Below are positions 30,164 to 37,610 of a stretch of 64,000 nt of DNA, piece by piece (the stretch's first letter is position 1; the number at the start of each line of letters is the position of its first letter). The stretch comes from Pelomonas sp. CA6 (GTDB lineage: Bacteria > Pseudomonadota > Gammaproteobacteria > Burkholderiales > Burkholderiaceae_C). The DNA lies in contig NZ_JAKZFD010000010.1 of assembly GCF_022549225.1 (NCBI RefSeq), positions 62,001 to 126,000 of the forward strand. Direction: 5' to 3'. The notes below the pieces were generated by a model, which was not told the origin of the DNA, did not search any database, and saw only the letters and a list, made by a program, of their open reading frames with translations. Both the position numbers and the translations under genes were made by a program.

Positions 30164-30237
30164 ATGCGTGATCCTGTGGGGCCTCGGTCAGGTCCGGGCC
30201 ACGGGGAAGAGGGAATGGTTTGGGGGAGAATTCTGCC

Positions 30238-31338
30238 ATGCAGTCCTCCCCGATCCCGCCCGCGGACACCGCGTCCGCCAGCACCTCGCCCACGCCCGCA
30301 GCCAGCGGGCTGAACGTGGAAAGCGACGTCAATCTGAAGCCCTACAACAGCTTCGGCCTGCCCGCCGTGGCGCGCCGGCTGGTGCGCCTGCGCAGCGAAG
30401 CCGACGCGCGCCGCGTCGTGGACCATCCGGAGTTGGGGCGCGCGCCCAAGTTCGTGCTCGGCGGTGGCTCCAACCTGGTGCTGACCCGGGATGTCGAGCC
30501 CGTGGTGCTGAAGGTCGAGATTCCGGGGCTGCGGGTGCTGGAGGAGCGCGCGGACTGCTGGATCCTGGAGGCCGGCGCCGGCGTGGTCTGGCATGAGCTG
30601 GTGGCCTGGTCGCTGGCGCAGGGCGTGCCCGGCCTGGAAAACCTGGCGCTGATCCCGGGCACCGTGGGCGCGGCCCCGGTGCAGAACATCGGCGCCTATG
30701 GCCTGGAGCTGAAGGACCGCTTCGACAGCCTGGACGCGATCGACTTCACCACCGGCCGGCGTGTCACGCTGGACGCCACGGCCTGCCGCTTCGGCTATCG
30801 CGACAGCGTGTTCAAGCAAAGCGGCTTCGGCGGCCTGGCCGGCAAGGGCGTGATCACCGCGGTGCGGCTGCGCTGCCCCAAGCCCTGGCAGCCCCAGCTG
30901 GGCTATCTGGACCTGCAGCGCAAGATGGCCGAAACCGGCCTCACCGCGCCCGACGCGCGCCAGGTCTTCGACTGGGTCTGCGAGATCCGCCGTGCCAAGC
31001 TGCCCGATCCGGCGCGCATCGGCAACGCAGGAAGTTTCTTCAAGAACCCCGTGGTCAGCGCCGAGCAGTGCCGCGACATCATCGCGCGCGACCCGCACAT
31101 CGTGCACTACCCCATGCCCGACGGCAGCTTCAAACTGGCCGCCGGCTGGTTGATCGACGCCTGCGGCTGGAAGGGCAAGTCGGTGGGCGACGCGGCGGTC
31201 TACGACAAGCAGGCGCTGGTGCTGGTGAACCGTGGCGCGGCGCGTGGCGCCGAGGTCGTGACCCTGGCGCGCGCGATCCAGGAAAGCGTGTACGGCCGCT
31301 TCGGCATCCGCCTGGAGCCCGAGCCCGTCGTGGTCTAG
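30238..31338 (+). CDS. murB: UDP-N-acetylmuramate dehydrogenase (366 aa)
   Basis: This FAD enzyme reduces UDP-GlcNAc-enolpyruvate in peptidoglycan synthesis. Motifs are NSFGLPAVARRLVRLRS, FVLGGGSNLVLT for FAD, IPGTVGAAPVQNIGAYGLE, and the catalytic Ser region GNAGSFFKNPVV. The ATG at 30238 follows GGGGGAG. A TTG 18 bp upstream is in frame but less likely. About 30 N-terminal residues precede the conserved core and look unstructured. Confidence 0.96.
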   Translation: MQSSPIPPADTASASTSPTPAASGLNVESDVNLKPYNSFGLPAVARRLVRLRSEADARRVVDHPELGRAPKFVLGGGSNLVLTRDVEPVVLKVEIPGLRVLEERADCWILEAGAGVVWHELVAWSLAQGVPGLENLALIPGTVGAAPVQNIGAYGLELKDRFDSLDAIDFTTGRRVTLDATACRFGYRDSVFKQSGFGGLAGKGVITAVRLRCPKPWQPQLGYLDLQRKMAETGLTAPDARQVFDWVCEIRRAKLPDPARIGNAGSFFKNPVVSAEQCRDIIARDPHIVHYPMPDGSFKLAAGWLIDACGWKGKSVGDAAVYDKQALVLVNRGAARGAEVVTLARAIQESVYGRFGIRLEPEPVVV

Positions 31339-31432
31339 CGCGGCGGGCTGTCGCTGCGGGGACAGCGCAAGCCGCCGCGGCTGGACAAGATCGGGGCCAG
31401 TGGCGCGCAGACGCCGACCCGGAGACTTGCCC

Positions 31433-33157
31433 ATGACCCTCGTCGCCCAGGCGCGCCCCGAGCAGGCCGCCGTGCAACACAGCCATTGGCCGCGCCGATT
31501 GCCGCGGCAGCTGGAGATTCCGCGCACCTCGTTGTGGTTCAACCTGGAGGTCGCGGCGCGGCGCTTCCCGGACAAGCCGGCGCTGCACTACGTGGGCGCG
31601 ACGCTGATCTACGCCCAGTTGCATGAGCAGGCGCTGCGCCTCGCCGCCTGGCTGCAGTCGCGCGGCGTGCAGGCGGGCGACCGCGTCGCGCTGTTCATGC
31701 AGAACTGCCCGCAGTTCGTCGTCGCCTTCTATGCGGTGAACCGCGCCAACGCCGTCGTCGTGCCGGTGAACCCGATGAACCGCGAGGACGAGTTCGGCCA
31801 CTACATCAGCGACCCCGAGACGCGGGTCGTGATCTGCAGCGCCGAGCTGGCGCCGGTGGTCGAGGCGGCGAATGCCCGGCTGGCGCCCGAACGCCGCCTG
31901 GATACGCTGCTGGTCACGCACTACGCCGACATGCTGCCGCCCGGCGGCCCCGACCCCGACGCGGGCCTGCCCGCCGCGATGCGCGATTGGCTGAGCGCGC
32001 GCCACGCGCTGCCGGAAGGCGCCGTGCCGTGGACGCAGGCCCTGCGGGAGGGCGAGTCCGGCCAGCTGGGGCCGCACAGCGCGGGGCCGGACGATCTGGC
32101 GCTGCTGCCCTACACCTCGGGCACGACCGGCCTGCCCAAGGGCTGCATGCACAGCAACGCCACGCTGATGGCCAACGCGGTCGGCGGCGGGCTCTGGGGG
32201 CATGCCAGCCCAGAGGCGGTGGGCCTGGCGGTGGTGCCCATGTTCCACATCACGGGCCTGCTCTACGGCGTGCTGAGCCCGGTGTACAACGGCATGAGCA
32301 TGGTCATCATGCCGCGCTGGGATCGCGAGCTGGCTGGCCGGCTGATCTCGCGCCACCAGGTCACGCACTGGACCTGCATCCCGACCATGATCATCGATCT
32401 CTTCGGCAGCCCGAACTACCGCAGCTTCAATCTTTCCAGCCTGCGCTATCTGAGCGGCGGTGGCGCGGCGATGCCGGAGGCGGTGGCGCAGCGCCTGCTG
32501 GACGAGTTCGGCCTCACCTTCGCCGAGGGCTATGGCCTGACGGAGACCGCCGCGCCCAGCCATGCCAACCCGCCGGAGCGCGCCAAGCTGCAATGCCTGG
32601 GCATGCCGCTGTTCGGCGTGGACTCGCGCATCGTCGACCCGGTGACGCTGGAGGAGCTGCCGGTGGGCGAGGTGGGCGAGATCATCACCCATGGGCCCAT
32701 GGTCTTCCTCGGCTACTGGCGCCAGCCCGAGGCCACCGATGCCGCCTTCGTGGAGCTGGACGGACGACGCTTCTTCCGCACCGGCGACCTGGGGCGCATG
32801 GACGACGAAGGCTATTTCTTCATCACCGACCGGCTCAAGCGCATGATCAATGCGAGCGGCTATAAGGTCTGGCCGTCGGAGGTGGAGATGCTGCTCTACC
32901 GCCACCCGGCGGTGCAGGAGGCCTGCGTGATCGCCGCGCGGGACAGCTACCGCGGCGAGACCGTGAAGGCGGTGGTGGTGCTGCGCGCCGAGGCGCGCGG
33001 GCAGACGCGCGAGCAGGACATCGTCGCCTGGGCGCACGAGCACATGGCGGCCTACAAGGCGCCGCGCATCATCGAGTTCGCCGACAGCCTGCCCAAGTCC
33101 GGCTCGGGCAAGGTGATGTGGCGTCTGCTGCAGGAGAAGGAAGCCGCGGGCGGCTGA
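31433..33157 (+). CDS. AMP-binding acyl-CoA synthetase (574 aa)
   Basis: The ANL-superfamily ligase has P-loop YTSGTTGLPKGCMHS, adenylate motif EGYGLTETAAPSHANPPE, hinge FITDRLKRMINASG and the catalytic Lys near the end in KSGSGKVMWRLL. It activates a carboxylic acid to its CoA ester with ATP. Overall it looks like medium/long-chain fatty-acid ligases. GGAG precedes the ATG at 31433. It stands alone, 94 bp after murB. Confidence 0.94.
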   Translation: MTLVAQARPEQAAVQHSHWPRRLPRQLEIPRTSLWFNLEVAARRFPDKPALHYVGATLIYAQLHEQALRLAAWLQSRGVQAGDRVALFMQNCPQFVVAFYAVNRANAVVVPVNPMNREDEFGHYISDPETRVVICSAELAPVVEAANARLAPERRLDTLLVTHYADMLPPGGPDPDAGLPAAMRDWLSARHALPEGAVPWTQALREGESGQLGPHSAGPDDLALLPYTSGTTGLPKGCMHSNATLMANAVGGGLWGHASPEAVGLAVVPMFHITGLLYGVLSPVYNGMSMVIMPRWDRELAGRLISRHQVTHWTCIPTMIIDLFGSPNYRSFNLSSLRYLSGGGAAMPEAVAQRLLDEFGLTFAEGYGLTETAAPSHANPPERAKLQCLGMPLFGVDSRIVDPVTLEELPVGEVGEIITHGPMVFLGYWRQPEATDAAFVELDGRRFFRTGDLGRMDDEGYFFITDRLKRMINASGYKVWPSEVEMLLYRHPAVQEACVIAARDSYRGETVKAVVVLRAEARGQTREQDIVAWAHEHMAAYKAPRIIEFADSLPKSGSGKVMWRLLQEKEAAGG

Positions 33158-33174
33158 CGCGCCCGACGGCGCCG

Positions 33175-34029
33175 CTAGAAGCCGGCGCCGGGCTGGGCCA
33201 GGTAGTCCCGCTCCTCGGCCGTGCTCTCGCGGCCCAGGATGGGGTTGCGGTGCGGGAAGCGGCCGAAGCGGCGGATCACCGCTTCATGGCGGCGCGCATA
33301 GTCCAGCGCGTCGGCCAATCGGGCATCCTGCGCGGCCAGGGCCTCGAACTCGCGCACGCAGCGCGCCTGCAGCGCGGCGTCCTCGGCATGTTCCAGCGGC
33401 ATCAGCGCGAACCAGCGCTGCAGCGGCCCGAGGTCCTGCCAGCGCGGGATCAGCGCCAGCGCCGCCTCCAGCGCCAGCGCGTCGCCCGCGAAGGCGCGCG
33501 GCGTGTCGCGCCCGGTGTTGCGCGTGAACTGATCCAGCAGCAGCACCCGGGCCAGCAGGCCCCAGGGCGTGTCATCCCAATCGCGCAGACCGCCGGCCAG
33601 CGCGTCGTCGATCCGTGCGCCGAAGCGCTGCTGCAACTGGCGGTCGAAGTCGGGGTTCTTGCGGAACCACTTGGCCTGGATCTGGCCGTCCTCGGCGCTG
33701 CCCGGCGCGCCGAACCATTCGTTGAGCACCGCCTGCGCCGCCGCGGGCGCGAGCAGCCGCTGCCAGTGCGCATGCCGGCGCAGATGCAGTTGCACATAGC
33801 TGCAGGCCGGCACAAGCTGCAGGCCCTGCGGCGCCAGCCAGGCCAGCGCCGCTTCCACCAGCTGCGCGGCGACGCCCTGGCCGCGCAGCGCCGGGTCCAC
33901 GCCGGTGTGCGTGATCAGCAGCTGCTCGCCGCGGCGCTGGTAGTCCAGCTCGCCGTGCAGACCGGGGCGCGGCTCGGTGCTGAAGCGCTGGCGCTCGGGA
34001 TGGTGCTGGATGTGCAGGGCGGTGCTCAT
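33175..34029 (-). CDS. Fusion of YjdJ-type GNAT domain with DUF924 (284 aa)
   Basis: Residues 1-90 form a small GNAT acetyltransferase domain of the COG2388/YjdJ type: LDYQRRGEQLLITHTGVDPA, RGQGVAAQLVEAALAWLAPQ, and VPACSYVQLHLRRH, the usual ending of that family. Residues 95-284 form a DUF924 domain: VLNEWFGAPG, KWFRKNPDFDRQLQQRFG, VLLLDQFTRNTGRDTPRAFA, WFALMPLEHAED, RRHEAVIRRFGRFPHRN. Both are normally separate proteins. The gene is read continuously with no frame break. DUF924 proteins have a TPR-like helical fold and unknown function. It is followed by an acyl-CoA ligase gene on the opposite strand. Confidence 0.88.
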   Translation of the reverse strand: MSTALHIQHHPERQRFSTEPRPGLHGELDYQRRGEQLLITHTGVDPALRGQGVAAQLVEAALAWLAPQGLQLVPACSYVQLHLRRHAHWQRLLAPAAAQAVLNEWFGAPGSAEDGQIQAKWFRKNPDFDRQLQQRFGARIDDALAGGLRDWDDTPWGLLARVLLLDQFTRNTGRDTPRAFAGDALALEAALALIPRWQDLGPLQRWFALMPLEHAEDAALQARCVREFEALAAQDARLADALDYARRHEAVIRRFGRFPHRNPILGRESTAEERDYLAQPGAGF

Positions 34030-34069
34030 GGCGATGGTTCCTGACGGTGGAGCGCCGGATCCGGCGCGT

Positions 34070-36175
34070 TCAGTGGGGCTCCAGCGCCAGGCCCAGGCGG
34101 CGGGCCAGGTAGCTGTATTCCAGGGCCTGCAGATCGGCGCGCTGCAGGTTGTCGGCCGCGCCGCCATGCCCGCCCTCGAGGGCCTCGACATAGAGTGGCG
34201 CATGGCCCAGCGCTTCCATGCGGGCGACGAATTTGCGTGCATGGCCGGGATGGACGCGGTCGTCGCGCGTGGAGGTGGTCAGCAGCATCGAGGGCAGGGC
34301 GCGGCCCGGCCGCAGCTGGTGATAGGGGCTGTAGCGACGCAGCACGGCCCAGTCCTCGGGGTCGTCGGGATCGCCATACTCGGCCATCCAGGAGGCGCCG
34401 GCCAGCAGTTGGTGGTAGCGCCGCATGTCCAGCAGCGGCACCTGGCAGACCACGGCACCGAACAGCTCCGGGCGCTGCAGCGCGCAGGCGGCGACCAGCA
34501 GGCCGCCGTTGCTGCCGCCCATCAGGCCCAGCTGGTCGGGCCGGCACAGGCCGCGTGCCAGCAACTGCTCCGCCACGGCGATGAAGTCGTCGAAGCTGCG
34601 CTGGCGCTCGCGGCCCTGCGCGGCCTGGTGCCAGGCGGGTCCGTATTCGCCGCCCCCGCGGATGTTGGCCACCACCAGGCGGCCGCCGCGCGCCAACCAG
34701 GCCTGGCCCATGCCGCCCAGGTACCAGGGCTGCAGCGCCACCTCGAAGCCGCCATAGCCATACAACAGCGTCGGGCCGGGCGCGGCGTGGTCCGGCGCCG
34801 CCGGGCCGACGAGGAAGTAGGGCACGCGGGTGCCGTCGGCCGAGACGGCGAAATGCTGGCGGACCGCCAGCCCGCTGGCGTCGAACTGCGGCGGCTGGGC
34901 CTTCAGCGGGATGCGCTCGTCGCTGCCGCCGCGCGCCAGGCTGACGCTGTCGGGCGTCAGGAAGTCCTCGTAGTGCAGCAGATAGTCCTCGGCCAGTGCA
35001 TCCTCGGCCAGCTCCGGGTCGTGCAGCGGCTGCACCGACAGCAGCCCCGGGAAGGGCGCGGCCACGTCGCGACGGCGCGGCGGCGTGGCGGCCAGGTCCC
35101 ATTCCTCCAGCCGGCTGGCGACATGCTCGCTGACGTGCAGCAGCAGGTGGTCGCGCGTCAGGCTGTAGTCCGCCAGCGAGCGAGCGGCGTCCGGCGTGAA
35201 CAGCGGCTGCAGCGCGCGGTCGCCGGCCAGGAAGGCTTCCAGTTCGATGAGCAGCAGGCTGCCCGCCGGATGGGTGTGGCCGCCCACGGTCCAGTCCTCC
35301 CGCGGCGACAGCAGCATCCATTGCCGGTGCAGGCCCAGCTCCACACTGCTGGGCAGGTCCAAGCGACGCAGCTGCCCGTCGGGTTGCAGCAGGTGGTGTT
35401 CGTCGTTGTAGAAGTCCAGCGCGCGATGCAGCATCACGCGCTCATGGCCCGGCGTGCGGTCCACGCTGGCGCTGACCGCGACGTCCTCGGCCTCGCCTTC
35501 GAAGATCACCGGTGCGGCCGCCAGCGGCGTGCCGCGGCGCCAGCGCCGGATCTGGCGCGGATAGCCCGAATCGGTCAGCGAATCCTCGTCCAGCTCGGTG
35601 CCGATCAGCAGCGTGTCCTCGTCCAGCCATTCGGCCTCGGTCTTGGCCTCGGGTACGAAGAAGCCGCCTTCTTCGGGCGGGATGAAGCGGCATTCCAGCA
35701 GGTCGAACTCGCGCAGCTCGTGCGCATCGGCACCGCCATCGGACAGCGCGAGCAGGCAGCGCCGGTAGGCCGGCGCCAGCGCGTCGGCACCGTCGAACAC
35801 CCAGCTGCGTCCCTCGGCCGCACCCAGGGCGTCCAGGTCCAGCACCGTGTGCCAGTCGGGCCGGTCCTCGCGGTACGACTCCAGCGTGCAGCGCCGCCAC
35901 AGGCCGCGCGGATGGGCCTCGTCCTGCCACAGGTTGTAGAACCAGTCGCCGCGGCGGGCGATGTGCGGGATGCGGCGGCTGTCGTTGAGCCGCTCCAGCA
36001 GCTCGCCGCGCAGCCGCTCGAATCCCGGCGTGGCGCGCAGCAGCGCTTCGCTGCGGGCATTGCGCTCGCGCACCCAGGCCAGCGCACGCTCGCCGTCGGG
36101 GCCGTCCAGCGCCTCCAGCCACAGGTGGGGATCGTCGTCGTCGGAAGCGGCCGGGGCCGTGGCATGGGGGTTCAG
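34070..36175 (-). CDS. Prolyl-oligopeptidase-type serine peptidase, S9A (about 701 aa)
   Basis: The beta-propeller domain precedes an alpha/beta-hydrolase domain. The catalytic triad is visible: Ser in LMGGSNGGLLVA, Asp in STRDDRVHPGHA and His in ALEGGHGGAAD. NIRGGGEYGPAWHQAA is also conserved. The N-terminal family motif DPHLWLEALDG is encoded upstream of 36073 but has no ATG, GTG or TTG in frame before it. The only start with good spacing from a Shine-Dalgarno (GAGGAG, inside the end of yaeQ) is a CTG at 36175. An ATG at 36165 is one base out of frame. A GTG at 36073 would lose the conserved N-terminus. The gene is otherwise intact. The enzyme should cleave short Pro-containing or basic peptides. 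Confidence 0.85.
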   Translation of the reverse strand: MNPHATAPAASDDDDPHLWLEALDGPDGERALAWVRERNARSEALLRATPGFERLRGELLERLNDSRRIPHIARRGDWFYNLWQDEAHPRGLWRRCTLESYREDRPDWHTVLDLDALGAAEGRSWVFDGADALAPAYRRCLLALSDGGADAHELREFDLLECRFIPPEEGGFFVPEAKTEAEWLDEDTLLIGTELDEDSLTDSGYPRQIRRWRRGTPLAAAPVIFEGEAEDVAVSASVDRTPGHERVMLHRALDFYNDEHHLLQPDGQLRRLDLPSSVELGLHRQWMLLSPREDWTVGGHTHPAGSLLLIELEAFLAGDRALQPLFTPDAARSLADYSLTRDHLLLHVSEHVASRLEEWDLAATPPRRRDVAAPFPGLLSVQPLHDPELAEDALAEDYLLHYEDFLTPDSVSLARGGSDERIPLKAQPPQFDASGLAVRQHFAVSADGTRVPYFLVGPAAPDHAAPGPTLLYGYGGFEVALQPWYLGGMGQAWLARGGRLVVANIRGGGEYGPAWHQAAQGRERQRSFDDFIAVAEQLLARGLCRPDQLGLMGGSNGGLLVAACALQRPELFGAVVCQVPLLDMRRYHQLLAGASWMAEYGDPDDPEDWAVLRRYSPYHQLRPGRALPSMLLTTSTRDDRVHPGHARKFVARMEALGHAPLYVEALEGGHGGAADNLQRADLQALEYSYLARRLGLALEPH

Positions 36176-36179
36176 GGTC

Positions 36180-36740
36180 TTACTCCTCGCGTTCTTTCAG
36201 CAGCACCGGATGGATCTCCACCGAGCCCTTGGCGGCGTTGAGGTAGACGCTGCCGTCCTGGATGCTGATCTGCAGCTGCATGCTGCGCTCGGCCAGCTGC
36301 GCCAGCGCCTGCGACTGGTCCGCCGGGATCTGCACCACCGCCAGCCGTGGCGTGCGCTGCAGCTTGTTCTGCAGCGCGCTCCACCAGACCGGGGTGCTGC
36401 TGGCATAGGAGATCACGGTGAGCCGTTCGGCACGGCCGTGCGCCTGGCGGATGCGGCGTTCATCGGGCTGGCCCAGGTCGATCCAGTGCACGATGTCGCC
36501 GGTCAGGTCGATCTGCCAGAGGTCGGGCTCGTCGACGTCGGACAGGCCCTTGCTGAACTCCAGCCGGCCGCGCAGATCGTCGGCGGGCAGGTGCATCGCA
36601 AAGGCGAGCACGCGCTGCATCATGCGCTCCTCGGTCTCCGACGGGTGCAGCGCGATCGTCAGGTTGTGGTCGCCGTAGACGTGGCGGTCCATGTCGGCGA
36701 TCTGTAACTGGGCTTTATAAATGGTGGCTTTCAGCGCCAT
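36180..36740 (-). CDS. yaeQ: YaeQ family protein (186 aa)
   Basis: MALKATIYKAQLQIADMDRH and YGDHNLTIALHPSETEERMM are the family's N-terminal motifs, followed by GLSDVDEPDLWQIDLTGDI. YaeQ has a PD-(D/E)xK nuclease-like fold with unclear biological role. The length is normal. Its 3' end carries GAGGAG, which serves as ribosome site for the downstream S9 peptidase, so the two are probably coupled. Confidence 0.94.
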   Translation of the reverse strand: MALKATIYKAQLQIADMDRHVYGDHNLTIALHPSETEERMMQRVLAFAMHLPADDLRGRLEFSKGLSDVDEPDLWQIDLTGDIVHWIDLGQPDERRIRQAHGRAERLTVISYASSTPVWWSALQNKLQRTPRLAVVQIPADQSQALAQLAERSMQLQISIQDGSVYLNAAKGSVEIHPVLLKEREE

Positions 36741-36899
36741 GGGCTCGTCCGCGGGCAAAAGAGCATTATCCGGCCGTGGCATCATCCCGCCCTGGCTCGT
36801 CCGAACGGCGGGCTTCCCCATGGTCATGAACCGATGAGCCGCAGCGCCGACCCGGTGCCGCGGTGCCAGAGCACCGGTGACGGTGCAGAGGTCAAGAAA

Positions 36900-37586
36900 A
36901 TGAAGATGCGCACCACGATCGTCGCGATCGCCAGCCTGATTGCCTGCGGCCTCGTCCAGGCCCAGATCGCCACCAACCCCAACGCCAAGGTCGACCCCAA
37001 GAACAACAAGGTCAGCCGCCCGGTGGTGGAGAAGCCCAAGCAGAAGCTGCTGACCCGCGACGAACTGCGCGCCTGCATGGTCGGCCGCGCCGACAACGAG
37101 GCCGAAGGCAAGAAGATCAAGGAAGAAGAAGCCCAGGTGACCGCCCAGCGCACCGCCGTGCTGGCCGAGAAGGAAGAGCTGACCAAGCGCGGCAACGAGA
37201 TCGCGGCCAGCCTGAACCAGCTCAAAAGCGAGCGCGACGCGCTGATCAAGTCTGGCGAGGACGCCAAGGCCAATGCCGCCAAGATGACCAAGGACGAGCT
37301 GAAGGCCGCGCAGGAGGCCTACCAGGCCAAGGCGGTCGAGTTGGACAAGCGCATCGAGGCGCACAACAAGACCAAGGACACCTACATCTCCGACAGCCAG
37401 GGCTTCGATGCCAAGGTCGAGGCCTACAACAAGCGCAAGGACGAACTCGCGACCCGCGTCGACAAGTACCTGGAGACGGTGGACGAGTGGCGCACCAGCT
37501 GCCAGAACAAGGCCTACGACGAACTCGACGAGAAGGCGATCAAGAAAGAGCTGGACGCCAAGGCCGCCGCGGGCCAGGCCAAGTAA
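36900..37586 (+). CDS. Secreted Lys/Glu-rich coiled-coil protein (228 aa)
   Basis: A signal peptide (MKMRTTIVAIASLIACGLVQ, cleavage near QA-QI) is followed by a short basic stretch and then a long heptad-like region at about 70-175, rich in Lys, Glu and Ala. Only two Cys remain in the mature protein, one in LRACMVGRAD and one in EWRTSCQNKAYDE. They bracket the coiled coil and could form a disulfide. I do not recognise a named family. Similar envelope proteins may bind peptidoglycan or act as spacers. The start at 36900 is chosen for the signal peptide, and ATG 36906 would serve too. Confidence 0.8.
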   Translation: MKMRTTIVAIASLIACGLVQAQIATNPNAKVDPKNNKVSRPVVEKPKQKLLTRDELRACMVGRADNEAEGKKIKEEEAQVTAQRTAVLAEKEELTKRGNEIAASLNQLKSERDALIKSGEDAKANAAKMTKDELKAAQEAYQAKAVELDKRIEAHNKTKDTYISDSQGFDAKVEAYNKRKDELATRVDKYLETVDEWRTSCQNKAYDELDEKAIKKELDAKAAAGQAK

Positions 37587-37610
37587 GTCGGGCGCGCCCC
37601 AGGAGTCGCG

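Noticed and set aside
35605-36165. 186-codon frame from the ATG at 36165 inside the S9 peptidase
   Set aside because: It is out of frame with the conserved peptidase sequence and has no domain. It matters only as a possible displaced start codon.
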